Origin: Streptomyces sp. SID13726
GTDB taxonomy: Bacteria; Actinomycetota; Actinomycetes; Streptomycetales; Streptomycetaceae
Assembly (NCBI RefSeq): GCF_010548375.1
Contig: NZ_JAAGLY010000005.1
Span: 1-64,000, forward strand
DNA length: 64,000 nucleotides
Reading direction: 5' to 3'
The notes under the pieces were generated by a model. It did no database searches. It saw nothing but the letters and a program-made list of their open reading frames with translations, and was not told the origin of the DNA. The position numbers and the translations under genes were made by a program. Each line of letters starts with the position of its first letter. Positions within the stretch are counted from its first letter, which is position 1. Below, in pieces: positions 17,050 through 26,129 of this stretch.

Positions 17050-17700
17050 ATGACCCTGGCCGTGAAACAGCCCCCCGCCGCCGACCGTGTGTACACCCAC
17101 GTCAAGCAGGGTGTCCTCGACCGCCGCTACGAAGGCGGCACGCTGCTCACCGAGGGCGAGCTCGCCGAGGCCGTCGGGGTCTCTCGCACGCCCGTGCGGG
17201 AGGCGCTGCTGCGTCTGGAGGTCGAAGGGCTGATCAGGCTCTACCCGAAAAAGGGAGCGCTCGTCCTGCCCGTCTCCGCCCAGGAGATCGCGGACGTGGT
17301 CGAGACCCGCCAGCTCGTCGAGGGCCACGCCGCCCGCAAGGCCGTACCGGCGTCCCCGCGGCTCATCGCCCGCCTGGAGGAGCTGCTCGCCCAGCAGAAG
17401 GAGCAGGCCGAGGCCGGGGACCTGGCGGGCGCCGCCGTCACCGACCGCTGCTTCCACGCCGAGATCGTCCGCAGCGGCGGCAACGAGATCCTCAGCCGGC
17501 TCTACGACCAGCTCCGCGACCGGCAGCTCAGGATGGGCGTCGCCGTGATGCACGCCCACCCCGACCGGATCACCAAGACCCTCGTCGAGCACGAGCAGAT
17601 CCTCCGGGCGCTGCGCTCCGGGGACGCGGAGGCGGTCGTAGCGCTGATCCACGGGCATGTGGAGTGGTTCTCCAACCTGGCGCGGGGGGAGGTCCGATGA
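17050..17700 (+). CDS. GntR-family (FCD) transcriptional regulator
   Basis: A 216-aa repressor-type regulator. The N-terminal winged HTH (about residues 10-70, LTEGELAEAVGVSRTPVREAL) is followed by an all-helical FCD ligand-binding domain with metal/ligand His residues (CFHAEIV, HEQIL, HGHVEW). The downstream MFS gene starts inside its stop (ATGA), so it very likely controls that transporter and senses its substrate, probably a carboxylic acid. ATG 17050 lies 6 nt after TAAGCT, a possible -10 giving a leaderless mRNA; GTG 17044 is the alternative start. Confidence 0.9.
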   Translation: MTLAVKQPPAADRVYTHVKQGVLDRRYEGGTLLTEGELAEAVGVSRTPVREALLRLEVEGLIRLYPKKGALVLPVSAQEIADVVETRQLVEGHAARKAVPASPRLIARLEELLAQQKEQAEAGDLAGAAVTDRCFHAEIVRSGGNEILSRLYDQLRDRQLRMGVAVMHAHPDRITKTLVEHEQILRALRSGDAEAVVALIHGHVEWFSNLARGEVR

Positions 17701-18992
17701 GCCGCTCCCCGCTTCCCGGCGACCCTCCGGGCGGGCGGCGCGCGATGGCCGTGTGGGGCATCGGCGTCTCGGTCTACTTCGTCGCCGTCATCTTCCGTAC
17801 GTCCCTCGGGGTCGCCGGCCTCGACGCGGCCGACCGCTTCCACGTGAACGCCTCCGCCCTGTCGACCTTCTCGATCCTCCAGCTCCTCGTCTACGCCGGC
17901 ATGCAGATACCCGTCGGCCTGCTGGTCGACCGGCTCGGCACCAAGAAGGTGCTGGCCATCGGGGCCGTGCTGTTCACGGCGGGACAGCTGGGCTTCGCCT
18001 TCTCCCCCTCCTACGGCACCGCCCTCGCCTCCCGCGCGCTGCTGGGCTGCGGTGACGCGATGACCTTCATCAGCGTGCTGCGCCTGGGCACCCGCTGGTT
18101 CCCGGCCCGCCGCGGACCGCTGGTCGCGCAGTTCGCCGGGCTCGCCGGCATGGCGGGCAACCTGGTCTCCACGCTGGTCCTGGCCCGGCTGCTGCACGGC
18201 ATCGGCTGGACGGCCGCGTTCGCGGGCAGCGCGCTCGCCGGGGTCGTCGTCCTGGTGCTGCTGCTCCTCTTCCTCAAGGACCACCCCGAGGGCCACGAGC
18301 CGGAACCCTTCCCGCACCGCGGCGCGGCCTACGTACGGCGTCAGATCGCCGCGTCCTGGCGCGAGCCCGGCACCCGGCTCGGCCTGTGGGTGCACTTCAC
18401 CACGCAGTTCCCGGCGATGGTGTTCCTGCTGCTGTGGGGACTGCCGTTCCTCGTCGAGGCGCAGGGGCTGTCCCGGGCGACGGCGGGCGAACTGCTCACC
18501 CTGGTCGTGCTCTCCAACATGGTCGTCGGGCTCGTCTACGGCCAGGTCGTCGCCCGGCACCACGGGGCGCGGCTGCCGCTGGCGCTCGGCACCGTGGGAG
18601 CGACGGCGCTGCTGTGGGCGAGCACGCTGGCCTACCCCGGCGAACACGCGCCGATGTGGCTGCTGGTCGTGCTGTGCGTGGTGCTCGGCTCGTGCGGCCC
18701 CGCCTCGATGCTCGGCTTCGACTTCGCCCGGCCGGCGAACCCGCCGGAGCGCCAGGGCACCGCCTCCGGCATCACCAACATGGGCGGCTTCGTCGCCTCG
18801 ATGACCACGCTGTTCGCGGTGGGCGTGCTGCTGGACGCGACCGACGGCGACTACGGAGTCGCCTTCTCGTCGGTGTTCGTGCTCCAGGCGCTCGGGGTCA
18901 GCCAGATCCTGCGGCTGCGCGGGCGCGCGATCAGCAGGGAGCGGGAACGTCTGGTCGCCAGCCGGGTCGAGACGGTGCACGTCCCCGCGTAG
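17697..18992 (+). CDS. MFS transporter coupled to GntR regulator
   Basis: A 431-aa major-facilitator transporter with 12 predicted membrane helices. The MFS loop 2-3 signature reads LVDRLGTKKVLAIG, and the helix 5 region and central cytosolic loop (KDHPEGHEPEPFPHRG) are evident. It is close to nitrate/nitrite (NarK) and general uptake permeases in overall look, but specificity cannot be assigned. Translation is coupled to the regulator by an ATGA overlap. Confidence 0.88.
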   Translation: MSRSPLPGDPPGGRRAMAVWGIGVSVYFVAVIFRTSLGVAGLDAADRFHVNASALSTFSILQLLVYAGMQIPVGLLVDRLGTKKVLAIGAVLFTAGQLGFAFSPSYGTALASRALLGCGDAMTFISVLRLGTRWFPARRGPLVAQFAGLAGMAGNLVSTLVLARLLHGIGWTAAFAGSALAGVVVLVLLLLFLKDHPEGHEPEPFPHRGAAYVRRQIAASWREPGTRLGLWVHFTTQFPAMVFLLLWGLPFLVEAQGLSRATAGELLTLVVLSNMVVGLVYGQVVARHHGARLPLALGTVGATALLWASTLAYPGEHAPMWLLVVLCVVLGSCGPASMLGFDFARPANPPERQGTASGITNMGGFVASMTTLFAVGVLLDATDGDYGVAFSSVFVLQALGVSQILRLRGRAISRERERLVASRVETVHVPA

Positions 18993-19025
18993 CCGCCCGG
19001 GCCACGGGGGACTCACACCCGATTC

Positions 19026-19850
19026 CTACGGCGTCACCGTGAAGTTGCGCAGGATCGCCGCCGTCAGTTCCGGGTCGCCCTCCGCCTTCACCCGGTCCGA
19101 CACCGCGTCCAGCGGCACCCGGCCGCAGGCGAGGCGGACGTAGGTCTCCCAGTCGAGGGTCAGGGTGGCGGCCGGGCCGAGCGCGGGCGCGGTCTCCAGG
19201 GTGCCGCGGCCCTGGATGTCGACGCGGATGGTGCGCAGGAACTCGATGGGGCCGTGCACGTCGAAGACGATCGCCGAGCTGCGCGGGGCGTCGGCCTTGA
19301 CGGCCACTATGTCGGGCAGCGCGGCCAGCAGGACGTCCCGGGCGATGTGCGCGCCGGGGGAGTCGAGGTCACCGGGGCGGCCGAGGGCGGTGCGCAGGTC
19401 CTGTTCGTGCACCCAGACGTCGAAGGCGTGGCCGCGCATGGACTCCGCGAGCGTCAGTTCGGTTCCGAGCGGGCCGCGCACCTTGGTGCCGGGGTCCCGG
19501 GACTCGTTCCGCAGCTGGCGGTTGCGGCGGATGATGACGTACTCCAGCTCGGAGGTCATCTCCGGCGCCGTGTGGTGGCGGCGGACGTCGACCTGCATCT
19601 CCATGTACCGCTGGTGGTCGTTGGTGACGTGGAACAGGTCGCGGGGGAGGGTGTGGATGGGCCGGGGGTCGCCCAGCATCTCGCAGTCCAGCCCGATGAC
19701 ATGGGAGACCACGTCCCGCACCGACCAGCCCGGGCACGGGGTGCGGCGGTTCCACTCTCCCTCCACGAGCGGGGTGACCAGCTCGGATATCGCTTCGATG
19801 GAGTGGGTCCAGGCGTCGGCGTAGGGCTGGAGGGTGGGATGCAGACTCAC
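19026..19850 (-). CDS. DinB/MDMPI-fold (maleylpyruvate isomerase-like) protein
   Basis: A 274-aa protein of the actinomycete TIGR03083 family. The N-terminal DinB-like four-helix domain has the metal-site pattern: His in VRDVVSHVIGLD and the two His of RGHAFDVWVHEQDLR. A C-terminal SCP2-like beta domain (about 190-274) follows. Mycothiol-dependent maleylpyruvate isomerase is the characterised member; most homologues are of unknown function but probably use mycothiol and a zinc ion. It stands alone, divergent from the amidase gene over a 181-bp intergenic region containing a TTGAAACGC-type AT-rich segment. Confidence 0.82.
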   Translation of the reverse strand: MSLHPTLQPYADAWTHSIEAISELVTPLVEGEWNRRTPCPGWSVRDVVSHVIGLDCEMLGDPRPIHTLPRDLFHVTNDHQRYMEMQVDVRRHHTAPEMTSELEYVIIRRNRQLRNESRDPGTKVRGPLGTELTLAESMRGHAFDVWVHEQDLRTALGRPGDLDSPGAHIARDVLLAALPDIVAVKADAPRSSAIVFDVHGPIEFLRTIRVDIQGRGTLETAPALGPAATLTLDWETYVRLACGRVPLDAVSDRVKAEGDPELTAAILRNFTVTP

Positions 19851-20031
19851 GGAACGGGACCCCTCGGCGGTCGGAGCACGGGCTGGTGATGGCGGCGTTG
19901 CCAGTGGAGGTGGTGGCTGTCGGCGGGTGTCTTGAAACGCTAAGTTACGCTGCTGTGAGGCACCCCGGCAGTGCTTTCGTGTGACGATCGTAGGCCCGTG
20001 TGGACGGCTCGAATGCCAGGACGGTGGTAGT

Positions 20032-20826
20032 GTGCGCGCCTCTCTGATCCAGATTGCCGTGGATGAGGGTGAATCGGTTGATTCGCGCCGTGAGCGAGTG
20101 GCCTCGCTGGTGCGTGATCAGGCCGGTGCCGATCTCGTCGTGCTGCCGGAGCTGTGGACCACCGGGGCGTTCGCCTTCGAGGAGTTCGGCCGAGAGGCCG
20201 AGCCGCTGGTGGGGCCGACGTACGAGGTGATGGCCAAGGCGGCGAGCGACGCGGGCGTCTGGCTGCACGCGGGGTCGATCCCCGAGCGCGACGAGGCGGG
20301 GCGGCTCTACAACCGCTCGCTCGTCTTCTCCCCCGCCGGTGAACTGGCCGCGAGCTACCGGAAGATCCACCGCTTCGGCTTCGACAAGGGCGAGGCGGTG
20401 CTGATGGGCAGGGGCGAGGACCTGGTGACGGTCCCGGTGCCCGGCACCACCCTCGGGCTCGCCACCTGCTACGACCTGCGCTTCCCCGAACTCTTCCGCG
20501 GACTGGTGGACGCCGGTGCCGAGGTCCTGGTGCTGCCCGCGGGCTGGCCGGAGCGGCGCCGGGCGCACTGGACGCTGCTGGCCCAGGCGCGCGCGGTGGA
20601 GAACCAGGCGTTCGTGCTCGCGTGCGGAACGGCCGGGACCCACGCGGGAGTTCCGCAGGCCGGTCACTCGATCGTGGTGGACCCGTGGGGCGAGGTGCTG
20701 GCCGAGGCCGGATCCGGTGAAGAGATCCTCACCGTCGAGTTCGACCCGGCGAAGGTGGCGGCGACCCGGGAGCAGTTCCCCGCGCTCAAGGACCGGGTGC
20801 TGGGACTGGAGACTCCGGGGCGCTGA
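20032..20826 (+). CDS. Carbon-nitrogen hydrolase (nitrilase superfamily, omega-amidase-like)
   Basis: A 264-aa cytosolic amidase. The catalytic triad is complete: Glu in LPELWTTG, Lys in YRKIHRFGF and Cys in ATCYDLRFPELFR. Length and the RFPELFR motif are typical of the Nit2/omega-amidase branch, which hydrolyses 2-oxo acid amides such as alpha-ketoglutaramate or repairs deaminated glutathione. GTG 20032 is where family similarity begins. Its stop lies 23 bp from the convergent last gene of the biosynthetic cluster, so it is unlikely to belong to it. Confidence 0.88.
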   Translation: MRASLIQIAVDEGESVDSRRERVASLVRDQAGADLVVLPELWTTGAFAFEEFGREAEPLVGPTYEVMAKAASDAGVWLHAGSIPERDEAGRLYNRSLVFSPAGELAASYRKIHRFGFDKGEAVLMGRGEDLVTVPVPGTTLGLATCYDLRFPELFRGLVDAGAEVLVLPAGWPERRRAHWTLLAQARAVENQAFVLACGTAGTHAGVPQAGHSIVVDPWGEVLAEAGSGEEILTVEFDPAKVAATREQFPALKDRVLGLETPGR

Positions 20827-20848
20827 ACCGCCGTACGCGAAAGGGCCG

Positions 20849-21088
20849 TCAGCCGCCCGGAGCCGGCCGTACGCCCACCGAGCACGGCACCGGGTGCGCG
20901 GCCGCGGAGCCCGGTCCGGCCAGCAGGGACGCGGCCAGCCGTGCCGCGTGCTCGCCCGCGACGACCAGTTCGACGCAGTCGTCGCGGTCGCCGCGGACGG
21001 TGATGTGGAAGGAGACATGGCCCTCGGTGTCGTACGACAGGGTCACGGCCCCGTCCACCACGCCGGGGATGGTCGTCGGTGCGTTCAT
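20849..21088 (-). CDS. 79-aa protein of unknown function, last gene of the ATP-grasp cluster
   Basis: I do not recognise a family. The protein is small, beginning MNAPTTIPGVVDGAVTLSYD, with an N-terminal beta-rich half (GHVSFHITVRGDRDDCVELV) and an Ala-rich helix. It has two cysteines, no membrane helix and no signal peptide. It starts in an ATGA overlap with the EamA gene and has a good AGGAGG site inside that gene, so it is translated with the operon. An accessory, carrier-like or substrate-binding role is possible but unsupported. Confidence 0.7.
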   Translation of the reverse strand: MNAPTTIPGVVDGAVTLSYDTEGHVSFHITVRGDRDDCVELVVAGEHAARLAASLLAGPGSAAAHPVPCSVGVRPAPGG

Positions 21089-21981
21089 GCTTCCGCCTCC
21101 TGGAGTGAGTTGCGCAGCGCGGCCGTCAGCCGGGTGCCGTACAGGCTGATCACCAGGCCGAGGACGATCAGCAGGCCCGAGACCACCTTCAGGGCGGGCA
21201 GGGCCTCGTCGAAGATCACCACCGAGCCGAGCACGCCGAAGACGGGGACCAGCAGCGACAGCGGGGCGACCGTGGAGACCGGGTACTCCTTGAGCAGCCA
21301 GTTCCAGACGCCGTACGCGAAGAGCGTGGTCGGGTAGGCCTGGAAGAGGATCGACGCCACGGCCGTCAGGTCGAGCGCGGACGCGAGGCCGGTGTAGCCG
21401 GACGTGCCGTGCACCGCCAGGTCCAGCAGGAAGAGCGGGACCGGGGAGAACACGCAGGACCAGACGAGGAAGGCCAGGACGTCGTCCGGCGCGGCCTTCT
21501 TCAGCAACACGTTGGCGGTGCTCCAGGAGAACGCGCCGAGGACCACCAGGGCGATCCCGGCGGCGCTCACGCTGCCGTCGGTCAGGAAGAAGACGCAGGC
21601 GAGGCCGGAGAGGGCGACCGCAGTGCCGTAGAGCTGGTTGCGGGTGAGCCGTTCGCGGAAGACGGCGGCGCCCAGGAAGATCGTCAGGAACGCGCTGAGC
21701 TGGAGCACCAGCGAGGCCAGGCCCGCCGAGAGGCCGGCCTCCACACCGAGGTTGACCACACCCCACAGGCCCACGCCGAACACCAGGCCGTAGCCGGCGA
21801 GATACCGCCAGGGCACGGCGGGGCGGCGGACGAACAGCACCGCGGGGAACGCGCAGAGCGCGAAGCGGACGCCGGCCAGCAGGAACGGGTCGACCGACTC
21901 CAGGCCGATCTTGATCACGGAGAAGTTGATGCCCCAGATCGCGGTGACCACCACCGCGAGCAGGACGTGCCGGGTCCTCAT
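21085..21981 (-). CDS. EamA/DMT-family exporter of the cluster
   Basis: A 298-aa drug/metabolite transporter with ten predicted helices in two EamA repeats (first repeat from WGINFSVIKIGLESVDPF; second from GAFSWSTANVLLKKAAPDD). Members such as YdeD and RhaT/YwfM export amino acids, their derivatives or small metabolites. It overlaps both neighbours by ATGA (21978-21981 and 21085-21088). The presence of a second exporter type beside the MFS protein suggests two different export tasks, for example product and by-product or intermediate. Confidence 0.9.
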   Translation of the reverse strand: MRTRHVLLAVVVTAIWGINFSVIKIGLESVDPFLLAGVRFALCAFPAVLFVRRPAVPWRYLAGYGLVFGVGLWGVVNLGVEAGLSAGLASLVLQLSAFLTIFLGAAVFRERLTRNQLYGTAVALSGLACVFFLTDGSVSAAGIALVVLGAFSWSTANVLLKKAAPDDVLAFLVWSCVFSPVPLFLLDLAVHGTSGYTGLASALDLTAVASILFQAYPTTLFAYGVWNWLLKEYPVSTVAPLSLLVPVFGVLGSVVIFDEALPALKVVSGLLIVLGLVISLYGTRLTAALRNSLQEAEA

Positions 21982-22502
21982 GGGCTCTGCCTCCCGTCGT
22001 CGGCGGTGGTCCGGAAGTCCCGGCGGTGCCACAGCAGCGGCCGGGACGCGGGGGCGGCGGTGTGCAGTCCGGTCAGTTCGCCGATCAGCAGCTGGTGGTC
22101 GCCGACCGGGACGAGGTCGGCCGTACGGCAGCGCAGCGCGGCGTGCGCGCCGACCAGCCGGGGGAGCCGGGTGCCGGGCCAGTCCTCGAAGGGGAGTCCC
22201 GCGAAGCGGTCGGCCCCGTGCTCGGCGAACTTCCGGGCCACCGGCGCCTGGTGCTCGCCCAGCAGGTTGACCACGAAGCCGGTGACCTCGCCGAACGCCG
22301 CCCGGCAGCTGGAGCCGTTCGACAGCCCCACGACGACCAGCGGCGGCTCCAGCGACGCCGAGGTCACCGAGCTCGCGGTGAAGCCCCAGCGGCGGCCGTC
22401 GGCGTCCCGGGTGGTGATCACCGTCAGCGGGGCCGCGAGCAGGGACATCGCCTCGCGGAACACCGCCGGGTCCGCGGCGGCACCCTTGGTGAGCGTGGTC
22501 AT
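21978..22502 (-). CDS. Flavin reductase (FMN reductase-like, split barrel)
   Basis: A 174-aa NAD(P)H:flavin oxidoreductase of the HpaC/flavin-reductase-like family. The motif WGFTASSVTSASLEPPLVVV is the flavin-binding segment of the family, and GFVVNLLGEHQ plus the C-terminal VGDHQLLIGEL strand complete the barrel. It would supply reduced FMN to the SsuD-like monooxygenase encoded two genes upstream. ATG 22502 overlaps the MFS stop by ATGA. Confidence 0.9.
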   Translation of the reverse strand: MTTLTKGAAADPAVFREAMSLLAAPLTVITTRDADGRRWGFTASSVTSASLEPPLVVVGLSNGSSCRAAFGEVTGFVVNLLGEHQAPVARKFAEHGADRFAGLPFEDWPGTRLPRLVGAHAALRCRTADLVPVGDHQLLIGELTGLHTAAPASRPLLWHRRDFRTTADDGRQSP

Positions 22503-23782
22503 GCGGTCCTCCCCAGTTCGGGCACCGGCTCGGCGGTGACGGTGTCGGCGAGCGCCCGCCGGAACGCCCCGATGGTCAGCGGCATCACGACCGCGCCGAC
22601 CGCCGCGAGACCCAGCGCGAGCACCGTGATCAGGTGCTGCGGTCCGAACGAGGCGCCCAGCGTGCCGATCAGCAGCCCGCCCACGGGGTACGGCGCCCAG
22701 CCCACCAGGAAGAAGGGGCCCATGACCTTCCCGAGGTGCTCCGCCGGGATGACCTTCACGCGCTCGGTGCGGTTGAAGACGTTGAAGTAGGCCACCCCGA
22801 CCATCGCGACCACGAACCCGGCCGCGTACAGCGGGAATCCGGTGGCGAAGCTCAGCACCAGCAGGGCCGCGCACTGCACGGTGTAGCCCACCACCCCGAG
22901 GAAGGACACCCCGAACCGGCGCACCAGCAGCGGGGTGAGCGCCAGGTTGGCCAGCCCGCTGACGCCGACGAGCGTGTTGAGGAGGGCGAACGACGACTCG
23001 GGGGCGCCCAGTTCACCGGTGACCACGGCGGCGTTCGCGGCCAGTACGGTCGCGAAGACCAGGTTGATCGAGAAGTTGAGGACGGCGAGCAGCACGACCG
23101 GGCGGTTGGTCATCAGCAGCCGCCAGCCGAGGCCCAGGTCGGAGAGGGTGGCCCGGACGTTCCCGGCCGCCTGTCCGCCGGTGCCTGCGGTGCTCACGGT
23201 GCCTCCGGTACGGGGCAGGCCCAGCCAGCAGGCCGCGCCGCCCGCGAACAGGGTCGCCGCCAGCACCAGCAGCCAGATCTTGCCGAGCAGGGCCGCCGCG
23301 AGGACGGCGAGACCGGGTCCGAGCGCGGTGGCCAGCAGCTCCATGTTCTGGAACAGCGCCTGGGTGCGCGGCAGGTCGTCGCCCTTGGCGAGCCGCGGCA
23401 CCACCTTCTCCACCGACATCCGCACGACCGGCATCACGGAGGCGAGCAGCGCCCCGTTGGCCATCAGCAGCCCGACGGTCCAGGACGGCACGGCCAGGCA
23501 CAGCGCGACCGTGCACAGCAGGACGACGGCCCGCCCCGAGTTGCCGCGCGAGAACAGCCGTACCCCGCCGTCGCGGTCGGCGAGCAGGCCCGCGAACGGG
23601 TACATCAGCAGCGCCGGAAGCCACTCGATGGCGAAGGAGGCGCCGAGCGTGGAGACCTTGCCGGTCTCCTGGTAGATGAGCAACGGCACGGCGAACAGGA
23701 CGAGTTGGTCGGCCATCAGGCCCGAGCAGACACCGGTGGCGAACAGGAACCGGCGCAGCCGCTCGGCGGGGGTCCGGCTCAC
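22499..23782 (-). CDS. MFS exporter of the cluster
   Basis: A 427-aa major-facilitator protein with 12 predicted helices. The loop 2-3 region reads FAGLLADRDGGVRLF, and helix-rich regions lie either side of a central cytosolic loop (TGGTVSTAGTGGQAAGN). Its general look is that of MFS_3-type efflux proteins associated with siderophore and peptide antibiotic clusters. GTG start in a GTGA overlap with the monooxygenase gene; stop in an ATGA overlap with the flavin reductase gene. Likely exports the cluster product and gives self-protection. Confidence 0.88.
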   Translation of the reverse strand: MSRTPAERLRRFLFATGVCSGLMADQLVLFAVPLLIYQETGKVSTLGASFAIEWLPALLMYPFAGLLADRDGGVRLFSRGNSGRAVVLLCTVALCLAVPSWTVGLLMANGALLASVMPVVRMSVEKVVPRLAKGDDLPRTQALFQNMELLATALGPGLAVLAAALLGKIWLLVLAATLFAGGAACWLGLPRTGGTVSTAGTGGQAAGNVRATLSDLGLGWRLLMTNRPVVLLAVLNFSINLVFATVLAANAAVVTGELGAPESSFALLNTLVGVSGLANLALTPLLVRRFGVSFLGVVGYTVQCAALLVLSFATGFPLYAAGFVVAMVGVAYFNVFNRTERVKVIPAEHLGKVMGPFFLVGWAPYPVGGLLIGTLGASFGPQHLITVLALGLAAVGAVVMPLTIGAFRRALADTVTAEPVPELGRTA

Positions 23783-24873
23783 CGGACACCCCCGGACGGG
23801 GCGAGTTCCTCAGCCGCCTCCAGCTCACGGACCAGCGGGACCACCCGGGTGTAGAAGTGCCGCATCTCGTCCCGGGCCGGCCAGCCGGAGAAGATGAACT
23901 GGCCCACCCCGGCCGCCTTGTACTCCAGCAGGTACCCGGCCACCTCGGCGTAACTGCCCACCAGGCACAGGGCGGGACCGCCGCGGTAGGCGACGGCCCC
24001 GGAGAAGATCAGCGGCGACAGCCAGCCGTGGTCGGACTGCTCGGCCAGCCGGAAGGAGTTCTTGACCGCGTGCGAGTCCGCGGCGGCGACGAATTCCGCG
24101 ACGAACTCACGGTGGTTCTCGTCGGTGTCCCGCATCACCTCGGCCAGCTCGGCGAGCGCCTCCTCACGCGTCTCGCGCGCCAGCACCTGCATCCGCAGCC
24201 CGACCTGCCGGCCCTGCTCCAGGAACGGCCCGGTGACCTTCGCGATCTCCTCGGGGGTGTCGCCGTACCGGAACCAGCAGTCGCCGTACCGCAGCGCCAT
24301 CCGCTGGGCGGGCCCGGAGGCACCGCTGACATAGATCTCGGGCCGCCGCCCCTCGTGCAGCCCGAGCCCCAACTGGGCGTCCTTGAGGCGGTAGTGGTCT
24401 CCGTCGTACGACAACGGGGCCTCTCCGCCCCACAGTCGGTGCAGGATGTCGAGGAACTCCTCGGCGCGCGCGTACCGTTCGTCGTGGGCGAGGAAGTCGC
24501 CGTAGTACGCCTGCTCCACCGGGGAGATCCCGGCGACCAGGTTGAGCGCGATCCGGCCCTCGGACATCCAGGACACGGTGTTGACGATCTGGGTGAACAG
24601 CGTCGGGGAGAGCAGGCCGGGGCGGTAGGCCAGGATGTAGCGCACCGCCCGGGTCTCGCGGACCAGCGCGCCGAGCAGCGGCAGCGGGTCGGGCAGGCTG
24701 TAGCTCTGGGCCATCAGCAGGGACTCGACGCCCAGCCGGTCCGCCTCGCGGGCGAAGTCGATGGCGCCCTCCAGGTCCAGGACGTTCGAGCGGTACTGCT
24801 CGGTCGACTTCTTCTGGCCGCTGTCCAGGGCTGAACCCCAGTGGAACCTGAGCGCGGTGGGGGCGCTGCTCAT
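23779..24873 (-). CDS. LLM-class FMNH2-dependent monooxygenase, SsuD-like
   Basis: A 364-aa TIM-barrel flavin monooxygenase. RFHWGSALDSGQ, the EADRLGVESLLMAQ segment, RIALNLVAGISPVEQAYYGD and SGASGPAQRMALRYGD match the SsuD/alkanesulfonate-monooxygenase branch of bacterial luciferase-like proteins. It uses FMNH2 delivered by a separate reductase, here the gene at 21978-22502. In clusters such enzymes hydroxylate amines or C-H positions. No sulfonate transporter genes are present, so alkanesulfonate use is unlikely. ATG 24873 has an AAGGAG site; both ends overlap neighbours by 4 bp. Confidence 0.9.
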   Translation of the reverse strand: MSSAPTALRFHWGSALDSGQKKSTEQYRSNVLDLEGAIDFAREADRLGVESLLMAQSYSLPDPLPLLGALVRETRAVRYILAYRPGLLSPTLFTQIVNTVSWMSEGRIALNLVAGISPVEQAYYGDFLAHDERYARAEEFLDILHRLWGGEAPLSYDGDHYRLKDAQLGLGLHEGRRPEIYVSGASGPAQRMALRYGDCWFRYGDTPEEIAKVTGPFLEQGRQVGLRMQVLARETREEALAELAEVMRDTDENHREFVAEFVAAADSHAVKNSFRLAEQSDHGWLSPLIFSGAVAYRGGPALCLVGSYAEVAGYLLEYKAAGVGQFIFSGWPARDEMRHFYTRVVPLVRELEAAEELAPSGGVR

Positions 24874-26129
24874 ACCTGTGCTCCTTCGTGAGCGTGAGTG
24901 CGGATGCGCAAGGAGGCGAACAGCCGGGCCATCCACTCCCGGGTCTCCTCGGGCGAGCCGGTGCCGGCGATACCGGCGAGGGGTGTCTCGTGGGCGCCGT
25001 AGGTGATGTGGTCGGGCAGGGCGGTGCCGTGCGCCGCCTCCTGCCAGGTGACCGAGCGCGGATCGGCCGAGAACTCCTCGGCGCCGTCGAAGCCCGCGAA
25101 GACACCGGGGGCCAGATGGTGGCCGGGGTGCACGAACCAGCCGTACCAGCGCGCGGACCCGCGCTCCGGCAGCAGGCCGGCCACCCGCTCGCCGAGCAGG
25201 ACGCGCAGCTCCCAGGAGGGCAGGTGGACGCCGGTGCGCAGCTCGAAGGTGGCGGCCACGTCCGCGCCGCCGACCCGGTTGCCGACCTCCAGGAAGACCA
25301 GCTCGCCGCCGCTGTCCCGGATCGCCTCCAGATGGAAGCTGCCCTCCCGGATCTCCACCGCGTCCAGCGCCCGCGCGACCCACTCCCGGGCCGCGTCCGT
25401 CAGCCGGATCTGGAAGGACCCGAGCGGCACGCCCTGCGCGTAGCCGAGGCAGGTGCCCAGGTACTCGCTGCCGGTCAGCGCCAGCACCCGGCCGTCCTGG
25501 ACCAGTCCGTCGAAGTGCAGCACCGGCCCGTCGACGAACTCCTCCACCTCGTACGACGCCACGGCCTCGTCGGTCACCTCGGTGCCGTCCAGCTCGGACA
25601 CCCCCGAGGTGCGGCCGGTCACCGAGGCGTAGGCCTCGCGGGGATCGCCGTACACGACGACGTCCTCGCTGGAGGCGCCCCGGTGCGGCTTGAGGACGGT
25701 CGCGCCGGACCAGGGCGCCCGGCCGTCCGCGCGGAGGAAGTCGGTGAGCGGCAGGAAGCGCGGGACCCGCAGTCCGGCGCGGTCCACGGCCCGCTTCATC
25801 AGCACCTTGTCGCGGGCCAGCAGGACGCGCGCGACCGGGGCGCCCGGGACGCCGAGGCGCTCGCGCAGCCGGGCCGCGTCCAGGAGTTCGTACTCGGACA
25901 TCGAGATGATCCGGTCGAACGTCCGCGGGTCCCCGTCGAGCCACTGAACGGCCTCGTCGTACGGGTCGCGCAGGCCGGGCCGCTCCACCTCCTCGCGGCG
26001 CAGGCCCTCGGGGAGCGTGTCGAGCGCCGGGCGCCTGCCGAAGTAGGTGACGTCGTGGACGTCGTGGTCGATGCCCCGGTGGTACTCGATCTTGGGGTAG
26101 GGGACGCGGTGCAGGACGAGGATCTTCAT
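24870..26129 (-). CDS. ATP-grasp ligase 1 of the cluster
   Basis: A 419-aa ATP-grasp carboxylate-amine/thiol ligase. After an N-terminal Rossmann-like domain (MKILVLHRVPYPKIEYHRG), the ATP-grasp fold shows an ATP-binding Lys in ATVLKPHRGASSED, the EEFVDGPVLHFDGLV strand and the Mg-ligand pair in FLEVGNRVGGAD. Such enzymes form acyl-phosphates and couple them to an amine. Sequence differs clearly from the two following ligases, so it probably handles a different substrate. Both ends sit in ATGA overlaps. Confidence 0.88.
   Translation of the reverse strand: MKILVLHRVPYPKIEYHRGIDHDVHDVTYFGRRPALDTLPEGLRREEVERPGLRDPYDEAVQWLDGDPRTFDRIISMSEYELLDAARLRERLGVPGAPVARVLLARDKVLMKRAVDRAGLRVPRFLPLTDFLRADGRAPWSGATVLKPHRGASSEDVVVYGDPREAYASVTGRTSGVSELDGTEVTDEAVASYEVEEFVDGPVLHFDGLVQDGRVLALTGSEYLGTCLGYAQGVPLGSFQIRLTDAAREWVARALDAVEIREGSFHLEAIRDSGGELVFLEVGNRVGGADVAATFELRTGVHLPSWELRVLLGERVAGLLPERGSARWYGWFVHPGHHLAPGVFAGFDGAEEFSADPRSVTWQEAAHGTALPDHITYGAHETPLAGIAGTGSPEETREWMARLFASLRIRTHAHEGAQV

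Noticed and set aside
17838..17852. CACGTGAA-containing segment as a third parS
   Set aside because: Only half of the palindrome is present, inside a coding region; the left arm does not match.
17697..18992. Start of the MFS gene at 16941 as an open frame would allow
   Set aside because: The region before 17697 is the GntR gene in another frame; the ATGA overlap fixes the start.
23779..24873. Alkanesulfonate utilisation (SsuDE) as the role of the monooxygenase and flavin reductase
   Set aside because: No sulfonate ABC transporter genes, and the genes are embedded in an operon of ATP-grasp ligases and exporters.
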